Source: Anaeramoeba ignava (lineage: Eukaryota; Metamonada; Anaeramoebidae). From it: 64,000 nucleotides of DNA. The notes beneath the pieces were generated by a model, which worked only from the letters and a program-made list of their open reading frames with translations, was not told the origin of the DNA and did no database searches. The stretch's first letter is position 1. Every line of letters starts with the position of its first letter. The position numbers and the translations under genes were made by a program. The stretch lies in NCBI GenBank assembly GCA_028826165.1, contig JAPDFW010000055.1, positions 501,001 to 565,000 on the forward strand, given 5' to 3'. This document shows positions 9,653-23,187 of the stretch, piece after piece.

Positions 9653-10429
9653 TTAAAGATAAAATCCTTGTTTGAAAATTTTTGTTATAATTGTTATTAA
9701 AATATTAAAAGAAGCAATTAAATTAATTTCTTCATTTATTTTTCTTGAATCTAAACATATTCTAAGTAAATCTCTAAAATTAGAACAAGTATCAGGTTCA
9801 AGTGGTAAATCAATTGTAGCAAATAATGCAAAAATCCAAGGAGATAAAATATCAATTATTAATTTTATATTTTCTTCTTTATTTTCTTTATTTTTTTTTA
9901 TCAATTTTGTTGTTTTTGAAAATTTGTTAATCAATAATTTTAATAATCTAGTTATAATAACATGATCGAATTGTTGTAATATTTGGATTTGAGGAGGTGT
10001 TGATTTGAGAAATTCAAGCCATTCTTGGGTTTTGAGTTTAGTGGGGATTTGTACAATTGAATTTTGTTGAGAATTTTGAATTTGATTTTGAAGAAAATTA
10101 AAATTTAAAGTCAAATTTTCTTCCCATTTTTTTGAAGGAATTTTAAAAGAATCATCAGGTTTTAGATCATCAATTTTATTTGAATTAATATGTTCTTTGT
10201 TTTTTCTTGTTCTTTTATTATCATCAATTTTATTATCATTGTTTTTTTGTCTTTTTTTTTGTGAACGATTTGGATCTAAATTATATGGATTTTGAAGAAT
10301 ATTTGGTAAACGATTTGCTTCATTTCTTACTGATATTAAATATTCCTCAGCATTTATTGGGATAGAATTTGAGATTATTGAATTTGAAATTGAAGGAATA
10401 AAGAAAGGAATAGTTTCTTTTGGATTCAT
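9653..10429 (-). CDS. GEMIN2: Gemin2/SIP1-like SMN complex protein
   Basis: 258 aa, ATG at 10429, single exon. The N-terminal EEYLISVRNEANRLPNIL motif, a central Trp segment (KKWEENLTLNF), and a helical C-terminal part with LSPWIFALFATIDLPLEPDT then LRICLDSR match the Gemin2/SIP1/Brr1 family in order and spacing. Family length is about 280 aa. Gemin2 binds SMN and holds the Sm ring during assembly of spliceosomal snRNPs in the cytoplasm. The Lys/Asn-rich stretch at about residues 55-95 is less conserved. The gene diverges from a PRMT1-type methyltransferase across only 80 bp. Arginine methylation of Sm proteins is linked to SMN function in animals, mainly through PRMT5, so shared control is possible but unproven. 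Confidence 0.8.
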   Translation of the reverse strand: MNPKETIPFFIPSISNSIISNSIPINAEEYLISVRNEANRLPNILQNPYNLDPNRSQKKRQKNNDNKIDDNKRTRKNKEHINSNKIDDLKPDDSFKIPSKKWEENLTLNFNFLQNQIQNSQQNSIVQIPTKLKTQEWLEFLKSTPPQIQILQQFDHVIITRLLKLLINKFSKTTKLIKKNKENKEENIKLIIDILSPWIFALFATIDLPLEPDTCSNFRDLLRICLDSRKINEEINLIASFNILITIITKIFKQGFYL

Positions 10430-10509
10430 TTTAAAAAAAAATAAATTAAAAAAAATAAAAATTCATTTTTCATTTTTTCATTTTTTTCCTTTCTTTTCTT
10501 TCTAAAATA
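10430..10509. promoter_or_regulatory. 80 bp divergent promoter region
   Basis: The entire gap between the GEMIN2 and PRMT start codons. It is A-rich then T/C-rich with no clear TATA element. Confidence 0.5.
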
Positions 10510-13796
<3,287 letters not shown>

Positions 13797-13829
13797 AAAT
13801 TTAATTTAATTTAAGAAAAAAAAAAAAAA

Positions 13830-13847
13830 GAAAAAGTGGAATTTTGA
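13830..13847 (+). promoter_or_regulatory. Recurrent AAAAAGTGGA element
   Basis: GAAAAAGTGGAATTTTGA lies 34 bp after the PRMT stop and 66 bp before the next ATG. The AAAAAGTGGA core (or its complement) recurs at several gene boundaries in the window. Confidence 0.4.
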
Positions 13848-13912
13848 CATTTTTTTTTCTGATTAATTCAAAAATTTTTTTTTCATTTTTTTTTTCATTT
13901 TTTTTTTTAAAA

Positions 13913-16900
13913 ATGTCAGATTTAAACGAAGAAAAAGTAAATAAAAATTTTTTTAAATTAAATTAATTAAAATTTTTAATTAAAATTTTTTTATTATTCA
14001 TTTTATTTAGAAACTTCTTAAAAAAATTAATAAAATTCTTTCTAAAAAGAATTTAAAAATTAAAAGTATTGAAAAAGGATGTGCAAATGGAGTTTGTTTT
14101 ATTATTCTTTTACAAGAAATTACAAAGAAAAAATTTGATTTTTTTTCAAAACCAAAAAGTATTGAAGAAAAAACGTTTAATTTTCAAATAATCTTAAATT
14201 TTTTTCAAACACATGGTTTTAAAAATCTTTGCAAAATTGAAAGTAGATTATTTTTAATTTAAAAAAATTATTTTTTTTTTGAAATTAAAAACAAATATTT
14301 AATTAAAAAATAATTTTTTTTTTAATTTTGATTTAGATTTATTAAAAGGAGAAAAAAAATATCAAATGGAAATTCTTAATCTAATTTTAAATCAAAAGAA
14401 TTTACCACAAAGAAGACATACAATTCAACTTGAAAGATTTATATCAACAGAAAATTTAAATGAAAATCAAAATCAAAAATTAAATAAAAATCAAAATGAA
14501 AATTTAAATAAAAATGAAAATCAAAATTTAAATAAAAATCAAAATCAAAATCAAAATGAAAACGAAATTCATGTTACAAGAACTGTATCAACAAGTGTAA
14601 TCACAAAATTAAATAGAGATGAAAAAATCAAATTAAGTCAAAGAAGAAGAATAAATCAACCAAATTTAATTAATAAAGTGGAAAAATTAAATCAAGGAGA
14701 AGAAATGAATAAATCAAAGGAATTTAGTGATTTAAAAGAATTAAATCAATCATCAAAATCAAGAAGATCACACAAATCACATCGATCATTTGATTCCGAT
14801 CAAAATACAAAGAAAAATACAAAGAAAAATACAAAGAAAAATACAAAGAAAAATACAAAGAAAAATACAAAGAAAAATACAAAGAAAAATTCAATGGAAA
14901 TTCAAATTGAAAATCAAATTGAAAATCAAAATGAAAATCAAAATCAAATTCAAAATTCATTTGATAAGCGCCATTCAATAATCAATGAAATTTATGAAAC
15001 TGAAGAATCATATGTTTCAAATCTTAACAAACTTATCAAATACTATTTAGAACCAATGAACAAACTTTTGAATCCAGATCAAATCAAAATTGTTTTTTCT
15101 CAAATTGAAACAATCGCAAGAACAAATACATTTTTTCTGAAGAGAATCCAAGAACGTTGGGAAAAATGGGATAAAAACTCTTTAATTGGAGATATTTTTC
15201 AAGAAATGGCAACTTTTCTTAAATCATACAACCAATATATTGCGGATTTTAATGTTGGAATGAAAACACTTTCTGATCTAAAAACAAAAAAGGAAATTTC
15301 ATCATTTCTTGAGAAACAGACAAAAATCCCAGAATTGAACAAATTGGATATCAGCTCATTATTAATTATGCCGATTCAAAGAATTCCGCAATATGTTTTA
15401 TTGTTGGATGAGCTTCTAAAACACACAGATAAAAACCATGAAGATTATCCAAAGTTGACAAAAGCAAGTGAAGAAATGAAAAAAATAGGATCATTTGTCA
15501 ATGAATCAAAACGCGAATATGAAAATATGATCCAAGTTTATAAAATCAAGGATAAAATTTCAGGAATTGATGATATTTGCATTCCAAGTCGTCGATTTGT
15601 TAAGGAAATTATGATTCCAATTATTTGGAAAAATCGGAAATATAAAGGAAATGTTTTTATTTTTAATGACTTACTAATTGCCGGTAAAGCTTCAGGTTCG
15701 AAAGCTATTTATTTAACTCAATTTTCTTTGGATGCTTCAATTGAAATCAAAATTGCGAAAGAATTGCCCAATTTAAAATCTAAAAAGGTCTTTCCCGAAA
15801 CCGCAATTCCTGTTGAAATGATCAATACGAATAATAAGGAAGATAAATTGATATTTATCACCCAAAATGAAAAGGAATATGTTCAATTTATTCATTTGGT
15901 TGATCATCATATTTATTTAAATCTTCAGGATTCAATTGAGATTTCCAAGTATAAAGAAGAAAATAAAGAAAAAATGGAAAATTTGGAAAAATTAGAGAAA
16001 TTAAAACATCCGCCTTTTAAAAATGTTTTTATTTATATTGACAAAGAGAAAGACAAACGAAAATTCAGATATTTAGAAATTGGATATGAATATATTTCAG
16101 TTTCTCGATTGGCTGGTGATTCCAATAAGAAAAATAAGAATAAAAATAAGAAAAAGGATCAAGAATCAGTAAAAATTATTTGGAAAAAAAAAAAAAGTAA
16201 TCAAAATTTATTTATAAAAAATTTATCCATTTTAGAAAAAGGAAGATTCTGCAATGTTAATAATTAATTGTAATATGGAACTAGATCATGAAATATCTGG
16301 AATCAAACTAAAAACACCAACGAAAGAATTTCTATTAACAAGAAGAAATATCAATGATGCACTTCAAACAGTGAATTTTTTCCGAATTAGTCTTTTTAAT
16401 TTAATTAGTAATGAAAGAAGTGTTTTAACAGGATTAAGTTATGGAGAAGTTTATAATCTTGATTTGAAAATGAACAATTTTGTCAGTTTGCATAATCAAA
16501 AATGTTTTGATTGCGATGGAAGAGAAATTCGATTTGCAAGTTTATTTTTAGGAGTTTTTCTTTGTTTTGAATGTGCAAGAAATCATTTAAAAAATGGAGA
16601 GTATTCAAATATTAAACCGATTGCAAGTTTAAATCAAGAAGAATTTAAATTTATTGATTCATTTAGTAATTCAAAAAAGAAATCTTGTTGGGAATCTAAT
16701 CTTGTGAGTGGAAAACCTGATAGTTCTTCTTCTAGAGAAAAAAGAAAGCAATATTTTCAAAGCAAGTATATTCACAAACTCTATTATTCTTCTCCTTCGG
16801 TTTCAAATTCAAAGAAAGATGAAGAAATTTCTTTTGATTCTGGTAATTTTGATTTTGATGATCTTGATTTAAAAAATACTTCTATTAAACAAGAATTATC

Positions 16901-16955
16901 TTTTGATGATTTTGAAGAATTTGATTTTGAAGAATTTGAAAAGAAGGATTTATAA
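13913..16955 (+). CDS. CH-RhoGEF-PH-PH-ArfGAP multidomain regulator, four exons
   Basis: Exons 13913-13936, 14011-14242, 14337-16196 and 16285-16955 join in phase (928 aa). Introns are 74, 94 and 88 bp with donors GTAAAT, GTAGAT and GTAATC. Residues 9-105 read as a calponin-homology domain (KSIEKGCANGVCFIILLQEI). Residues 110-295 are Asn/Gln/Lys low complexity with a KKNT repeat. Residues 298-485 are a DH RhoGEF domain (NEIYETEESYVSNL; LLIMPIQRIPQYVLLLDEL). PH-like segments lie at about 490-605 and 640-745. An ArfGAP zinc finger lies at about 770-865 (CFDC, 16 residues, CFEC). In ArfGAPs the finger is followed by an HR containing the catalytic Arg; here it reads HL, so GAP activity is doubtful. 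The order resembles Dictyostelium GxcDD as I recall it. Expected role: linking Rho/Rac activation with Arf and actin at membranes. Confidence 0.85.
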
Positions 16956-17600
16956 TTAAATTTATCAAAAAATTTATAAAGGATTTATAATTAAATTTAT
17001 CAAAAAATTTATAAAGGAATTTGAAAGGAAATTTAAAAGAAAATTTATAATTAAATTTAAAATTTATAATCAAATTTATAATCAAATTTATAATTAAATT
17101 TATAATTAAATTTATAATTAAATTTATAATTAAATTTATAATTAAATTTATAATTAAATTTATAATTAAATTTATAACAAAATTTATAACAAAATTTATA
17201 ATCAAATTTATAATTAAATTTATAATCAAATTTATAAATAAATTTATAATCAAATTTATAATGAAATTTATAATTAAATTTATAATTATATTTATAATTA
17301 AATTTATAATTAAATTTATAATTATATTTATAATTAAATTTATAATTAAATTTATAATTAAATTTATAATTAAATTTATAATTAAATTTATAATTAAATT
17401 TATAATTAAATTTATAATTAAATTTATAATTAAATTTATAATCAAATTTATAATTAAATTTATAATCAAATTTATAATTAAATTTATAATTAAATTTATA
17501 ATTAAATTTATAATCAAAATTCAAATCAAAATTCAAATCAAAATTTATAATCAATTTTATAATTAAATTTATAATTAAATTTATAATCAATTTTAGAAAG
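16956..17600. repeat. 12 bp TTTATAATTAAA tandem repeat
   Basis: Starts at the stop codon of the RhoGEF-ArfGAP gene and continues for about 640 bp. Units are TTTATAATTAAA with a few ATCAAA and CAAAAT variants. The same unit makes up the block at 21760-23035. Confidence 0.92.
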
Positions 17601-17739
17601 GAATTTGAAAGGAATTTAAAACAGAATTTTATGTAGAATATTTTTTTCAAATTCAAAAATAAAAATTTTTTCAAATAATTTTTTTTCATTTTTTTTCTTT
17701 TCCAAATAAAAAATAAAATTAAAAAAACATAAAAAAAAA

Positions 17740-18859
17740 ATGCATACATTTTTTCAAAGAATTCATCAATTTCTTGGATTTCTTTTATCAACAACAATTT
17801 TTATAATTATTGTTAATTCAATTAGTGGACTTTATCTTGATGATTCTGAACCAGAAATTTCAATTCAATTAAACAAAATTCATGAATTGTAATTTTTCAA
17901 TTTAATTTAATTTATTTTTTCAATTTAATTTTTCAATTTAATTTTTCAATTTAATTTAATAATTTATTAGTAAAAATAATGCAAGAACTGATAGAGCTGT
18001 TATTGGTTTTGATTTACATGCTGGTATTTTTTTATTTAATTTTTATTTAATTTTTTTTTTAATTTTTTTATTTAATTTTTATTTTTTTTTAAAAGATTTT
18101 ACTTCAACTTTTAATTGGAATGTTAAACAAATATTTGTTTTTGTTACAGCTGAATATCAACCTGAAGGGAGAGTGTGTTAATTATTTTAAAAGGACTTAT
18201 TTTATTATCAAAATTAAAATTAAATTTAAATTAATATTATAATTAATATTAAAATCAAAATTAAAATTAAAATTTAAATTATAATTATAATTTGAAATTA
18301 AAATTTAAAATTAAAATTAAAATCAAAATTAAAATCAAAATTTAAAATTAAAATCAAAATTAATATTAAAAATTAAAATTAAAATTAATATTAAAATTAA
18401 AATTAAAATAATTAAAATTAAAATTAAAATTAAAATTAAAATTAAAATTAAAATTCAAATTATAATTAAAAATTCAAATTAAAATTAAAATCAAAATTAA
18501 AATTAAAATTAAAATTAAAATAAAAATTAAAATTAAAATTTAAAATTAAAATTAAAATTAAAATTAAAATTCAAATTAATATTAAAATTAAATTTGAAAT
18601 TAATATTAAAATTAATATTAAAAATTAAAAAAAGGGAAAAAGTGAAGTTGTAATTTGGGATCATATTATTAGATCAAAAGAAGAAGCAGTTCTTGATCTT
18701 GTTGATCAAAAAAACAAATATGTTTTAGTTGATTATGAAAATGATTTAAGAGGACAAATAATTAATTTAACTGTTAATTGGGATGTTATGCCTTTAAATG
18801 GATTTCTTCGATTAAAAAAACATGGAAAAACTCAATTTACTTTACCAGAAAAAATTTAA
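17740..18859 (+). CDS. SPCS3: Signal peptidase complex subunit 3 (SPC22/23), four exons
   Basis: Exons 17740-17888, 17971-18023, 18096-18172 and 18635-18859 give 167 aa (human protein 180 aa). Introns start GTAATT, GTATTT and GTGTGT. The N-terminus is a short cytosolic stretch then one membrane helix (about residues 12-32). The lumenal part has AVIGFDLHADFTSTFNWNVK, then TAEYQPEGR, SEVVIWDHI, LRGQIINLTVNWDVMP and FTLPEKI, all matching SPCS3 in order. SPCS3 is the ER membrane partner of the catalytic SEC11 subunit and is needed for signal peptide cleavage. The exon 3/4 join is the least certain: GTGTGT to AAAG at 18634 keeps the family spacing, while a donor 2 bp later with an acceptor at 18642 is also in phase. 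Confidence 0.88.
18173..18634 (+). repeat. AAATTA hexamer repeats filling SPCS3 intron 3
   Basis: 462 bp intron of AAATTA/AAATCA hexamers with TAATAT variants, contrasting with the 82 and 72 bp introns earlier in the same gene. Confidence 0.88.
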
Positions 18860-18963
18860 TAAATCCTTTTAAAAAGAAGAAGAAAAAAGAAAGTTAATTT
18901 TTTTAATAAGAATAATCAATGGTTTAAAATAAATAAAGAAAAAATATCAAATTAAATTTTTTT

Positions 18964-18977
18964 GTTCCACTTTTTTT
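18964..18977. promoter_or_regulatory. Recurrent TTCCACTTTTT element between convergent genes
   Basis: GTTCCACTTTTTTT sits between the 3' ends of SPCS3 (plus) and ANAPC10 (minus). It is the complement of the AAAAAGTGGA element seen near other gene boundaries. Confidence 0.35.
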
Positions 18978-18992
18978 ATTTTTATTTATTTT

Positions 18993-20797
18993 TTATTTTA
19001 AACTAGAAAACATTGAAAATTCAACAGAATTAAATTCAGGAAGTTGAAGAGTAGAAATTTTTGGTTTATTTTCTCCATAAATTTTTATTTGTCTTAAATG
19101 AGTATCTTTACCTCCCAATTTATTTTTAAAAATTCCAATTTGAATAAAATTAGTTCTTAAAGGTGAATTAATAGTATTAGGATGTTTAAGATCCCAAGAA
19201 CACCAACCTTTAGGATTTTTCAAGTGAATTTTAAGAATTTCCTAAAAAAAGAAAAGAAATAATATTTAATTTAATATTCAATTCAATTCAATTCAATTCA
19301 ATTTAATTCTATATTTAATATTCAATTCAATTCAATTCAATTCAATTTAATTCGATTCAATATTTAATATTCAATTCAATATTTAATATTCAATTTAATA
19401 TTTAGATTTTATATTTAATATTCAATTCAATTCAATTCAATATTTAATTCAATTCAATTCAATTCAATTCAATTCAATATTTAATTCAATTCAATTCAAT
19501 TCAATTCAATTCAATATTTAATTCAATTCAATTCAATTCAATTCAATTCAATTCAATATTTAATTCAATTCAATTCAATTCAATTCAATTCAATATTTAA
19601 TTCAATTCAATTCAATATTTAATTCAATTCAATTCAATATTCAATTCAATTTAATATTTAATATTTAATATTCAATTCAATTCAATTCAATATTTAATAT
19701 TTAATATTCAATTCAATTCAATTCAATATTTAATTCAATTCAATTCAATTCAATTCAATTCAATTCAATATTTAATATTTATTCAATTCAATTTATTTAA
19801 TATTTAATTTAATTCAATTCCAATATTTAATTCAATTCAATTCAATATTTAATTCAATTCAATTCAATTCCAATTTCAATATTTAATTTAATTCCAATTC
19901 AATATTTAATATTCAATTCAATTCAATATTTATTCAATTCAATTCCAATTTCCAATTCAATATCCAATATTTATTTAATTCAATTCCAATTCAATTCAAT
20001 TATTCAATATTTAATATTTAATTTAATTCCAATTCAATATTTAATATTCAATTTAATTCAATTCAATTCCAATTTAATTCAATATTTAATATTCAATTTT
20101 AATCCAATATTTAATATTCAATTCAATATTCAATATTTAATTTAATATTCAATTCAATTCAATATTTAATTCAATTCAATATTAAATATTCAATTCAATA
20201 TTTAATATTCAATTCAATACTTAATATTCAATTCAATTCAATATTTAATTCAATTCAATTCAATTCAATTCAATTCAATTCAATATTTAATTCAATTCAA
20301 TTCAATTTAATTCAATTCAATTTAATTCAATTCAATTCAATATTTAATATTCAATTTAATTCAATATTTAATTCAATATTTAATATTTAATTTAATATTC
20401 AATATTTATTTAAATTTTATATTTAAATTCAATATCCAAAATTTATTTCTTGAATAAATAGAAAATATCCCTAAAATAAACACACTTTCAAATCATGATG
20501 AAAAGTCCCAGAATAAATAGCTAGTGAAACAGGTGTATAACTCTCATCCAAAGTGTAATCAATATAAATAGAAATTCGAGAAGCGGAAATTTTATGATCG
20601 AATTGAATATTAACATAATGAGGCTGTTTTCCATCAGATTGCCAAAACGTTTCGGCATCTCCATCTCTTAACTGTTCCACTCCATGTCCTGGTTTTGCTG
20701 AAGACAATGACCAAACTGCTTGATCGCCAATCTCAATAAGATGTCTTTCTTCCTTCTCTTTTAAAGAATCTTCTGATTCATTAAATAAAGAAATCAT
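18993..20797 (-). CDS. ANAPC10: Anaphase-promoting complex subunit 10 (DOC1), two exons
   Basis: Exons 20797-20486 and 19241-18993 join in phase 0 to give 186 aa (human 185). The sequence follows ANAPC10 closely: EIGDQAVWSLSSAKPGHGVE, QLRDGDAETFWQSDG, QPHYVNIQF, DESYTPVS, then GGKDTHLRQIKIYG. This is the DOC-domain jelly-roll that contributes to D-box degron recognition by the APC/C ubiquitin ligase in mitosis. The join restores HHDLK-EILKIHLKNPKGW, matching the family without gap. The donor is the unusual GTGTGT and the acceptor TTTTTTTAG. The 1244 bp intron is all simple repeat. The usual C-terminal Ile-Arg tail is replaced by FSSLK. Confidence 0.95.
19242..20485 (-). repeat. TTCAA pentamer/TATTTAA repeats filling the ANAPC10 intron
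   Basis: 1244 bp of (AATTC)n tracts alternating with AATATTTAATATT. The motif is not used in any other long intron of the window. Confidence 0.92.
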
Positions 20798-20985
20798 ATT
20801 GGAAACAAGGAGAAGAGAAAAAATATAAAGGAGAAAATGAAGAAAATGAAGGAAAAAAAATGAAAAAGAAAGAGAAGAAAAAAATAAAAAGAAAAATTAT
20901 TACTAATGATTATGAAAAATTATTAATTTTTATTTATTTTTTTTAAATTTATTTTTTTCATTTTTTTTCTTGTTTAAATTATTAA
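20798..20985. promoter_or_regulatory. 188 bp divergent promoter region
   Basis: Space between the start codons of ANAPC10 (minus) and the TMX2-like gene (plus). It is purine-rich next to ANAPC10 and T-rich next to TMX2. Confidence 0.45.
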
Positions 20986-21750
20986 ATGTTAAAAAATTTG
21001 CAGAAATCTAGATTCCTTAAACCATATTATGTATTAAACACAATTATAATCCTGTCATATTTAATCGTAAGAAAGATATTTGTATGCGATGAACTTGAGA
21101 AGAATCGAAGCATTGAAAAACACATTCTATTTAGCTTTTTAATATTTCTATTCGCAAAATATTTGAATGCAGCAAACATGGACAGTTTTTTATCGACCAG
21201 TTTTTTAGCAGGAAAGATAATAGTGCTTATTTTAACTTTTATTTGTGGATATTTTTTAACGGTTTTTTATTTGTTAATTTTTTTGCTATTTGCTGCCTTT
21301 TTACATCAACCTGAATATGAAGGGAAACAACGTATCCAACATCTTACGAAATCAACGTTTGATTCCCTGCTAAGTTCTAGTGAGAAGCCATTGCTTGTGG
21401 AGTTCTATGCGACTTGGGCTTCTCGATGCAAAGCGTTATCATCAATTTTTGCCCAATTGAGTTTGCAGTTTCCTGGTATAAATTTTGCAAAGATTGATGT
21501 TTCTTTCAACAAGGTATTAACTCGGCAGTTTGATATTTCTGATAGTTCTTTGGCTGATAAGCTTCCTACTTTTATTTTGTTTGTTGATAAAAAAGAAGTC
21601 AAAAGAATTCCTAATTTCAATCAAAAAGCAAAAGATTGTAATTTTAAACCAAAGTTTTTGATTAAATTTTTTGATTTGGATAATTTGTCAAGAAAATTTA
21701 ATGTTGAAGAAGATATAAAAATCAAAGAACAAAATAAAAAAGAAGATTAA
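20986..21750 (+). CDS. TMX2: TMX2-like ER thioredoxin-related membrane protein
   Basis: 254 aa, single exon. The N-terminal half has hydrophobic segments at about residues 13-30, 45-60 and 75-105. A thioredoxin-fold domain follows (LLVEFYATWASRCKALSSIF; INFAKIDVS; LPTFILFVDKK). The active site is WASRC, with Ser in place of the first Cys of CxxC; animal TMX2 has a comparable S-x-x-C. The protein ends KKED, which fits the KKxx ER-retrieval signal. A role in ER redox or calcium-linked signalling is likely, not classical disulfide exchange. Codon use is less AT-extreme than its neighbours. Confidence 0.8.
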   Translation: MLKNLQKSRFLKPYYVLNTIIILSYLIVRKIFVCDELEKNRSIEKHILFSFLIFLFAKYLNAANMDSFLSTSFLAGKIIVLILTFICGYFLTVFYLLIFLLFAAFLHQPEYEGKQRIQHLTKSTFDSLLSSSEKPLLVEFYATWASRCKALSSIFAQLSLQFPGINFAKIDVSFNKVLTRQFDISDSSLADKLPTFILFVDKKEVKRIPNFNQKAKDCNFKPKFLIKFFDLDNLSRKFNVEEDIKIKEQNKKED

Positions 21751-21759
21751 AAGAATTTA

Positions 21760-23035
21760 CAAGGAATTTTAACAAAGAATTTATAATTAAATTTATAATT
21801 AAATATATAATTAAATTTATAATTAAATCTATAATTAAATTTATAATTAAATCTATAATTAAATTTATAATTAAATCTATAATTAAATTTATAATTAAAT
21901 TTATAATTAAATTTATAATTAAATTTATAATTAAATTAATAATTAAATATATAATTAAATTTATAATTAAATTTATAATTAAATATATAATTAAATATAT
22001 AATTAAATCTATAATTAAATTAATAATTAAATTAATAATTATATTTATAATTAAATTCAAAATCAAAATTTATAATTAAATTTATAATTAAATTTATAAT
22101 TATATTTATAATTAAATTTATAATTAAATTTATAATTAAATTCATAATTAAATATATAATTAAAATATATAATTAAAATATATAATTAAATATATAATTA
22201 AATTTATAATTAAAATTTATAATTAAATTTATAATTAAATTTATAATTAAATTTATAATTAAATTTATAATTAAATTTATAATTAAATTTATAATTAAAT
22301 TTATAATTAAATTTATAATTAAATTTATAATTAAATTTATAATTAAATTTATAATTAAATTTATAATTAAATTTATAATTAAATTTATAATTAAATTTAT
22401 AATTAAATTTATAATTAAAATTTATAATAAAATATATAATTAAATTTATAATAAAATATATAATAAAATTTATAATTAAATTTATAATTAAATATATAAT
22501 TAAATTTATAATTAAATTTATAATTAAATTTATAACTAAATTTATAATTAAATTTATAACTAAATTTATAATTAAAATTTATAACTAAATTTATAATTAA
22601 ATTTATAATTAAATTTATAATTAAATTTATAACTAAATTTATAATTAAATTTATAACAAAAATATATAATTAAATTTATAATTAAATTTATAATTAAATT
22701 TATAATTAAATATATAATTAAATCTATAATGAAATTTATAATTAAATCTATAATTAAATTTATAATTAAATTTATAATTAAATATATAATTAAATTTATA
22801 ATAAAAATATATAATTAAATTTATAATTAAATTTATAATTAAATTTATAATAAAATTTATAATTAAATTTATAATTAAATATATAATTAAATCTATAATG
22901 AAATTTATAATTAAATCTATAATCAAATTAATAATTAAATTCAAATCAAAATTTATAATTAAATTTATAATTAAATTTATAATCAAATTAATAATTAAAT
23001 TCAAATCAAAATTTATAATTAAATCTATAATAAAA
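21760..23035. repeat. 12 bp TTTATAATTAAA tandem repeat, long block
   Basis: About 1.27 kb of TTTATAATTAAA units with TATATAATTAAA, TCTATAATTAAA and TTTATAACTAAA variants, starting just after the TMX2-like stop codon. Higher-order repetition is visible: the segment near 22690-22750 recurs near 22870-22930. Confidence 0.93.
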
Positions 23036-23066
23036 TGAAATTGAAATTAAATAGAAAATAAATTAA

Positions 23067-23080
23067 AATTCCACTTTTTA
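23067..23080. promoter_or_regulatory. Recurrent TTCCACTTTTT element
   Basis: AATTCCACTTTTTA, about 110 bp upstream of the ATG at 23188. It matches the element at other gene boundaries. Confidence 0.35.
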
Positions 23081-23187
23081 ATTAAATTTTATTTTTTAAT
23101 TAATTAAAAAAAAGGAAAAAAAATTTTGTTTTTTAATTTTTCATTTTTTTCCTTTTTTTTCTTTTTTTTTTAAAACAAAATTAAACA

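Noticed and set aside
16180..16266. Frameshift at the A run near 16190 in the RhoGEF gene
   Set aside because: An 88 bp GT-AG intron of typical size explains the frame change without any indel.
16254..16955. Separate ArfGAP gene starting at 16254
   Set aside because: Phase and intron-like ends (GTAATC at 16197, ACTAG at 16284) join it to the RhoGEF exon and complete the second PH segment.
16885..17797. Long minus-strand open frames (INLI and NYKF repeats) near 17 kb
   Set aside because: By-products of the TTTATAATTAAA repeat; they overlap the RhoGEF-ArfGAP 3' end and SPCS3 exon 1.
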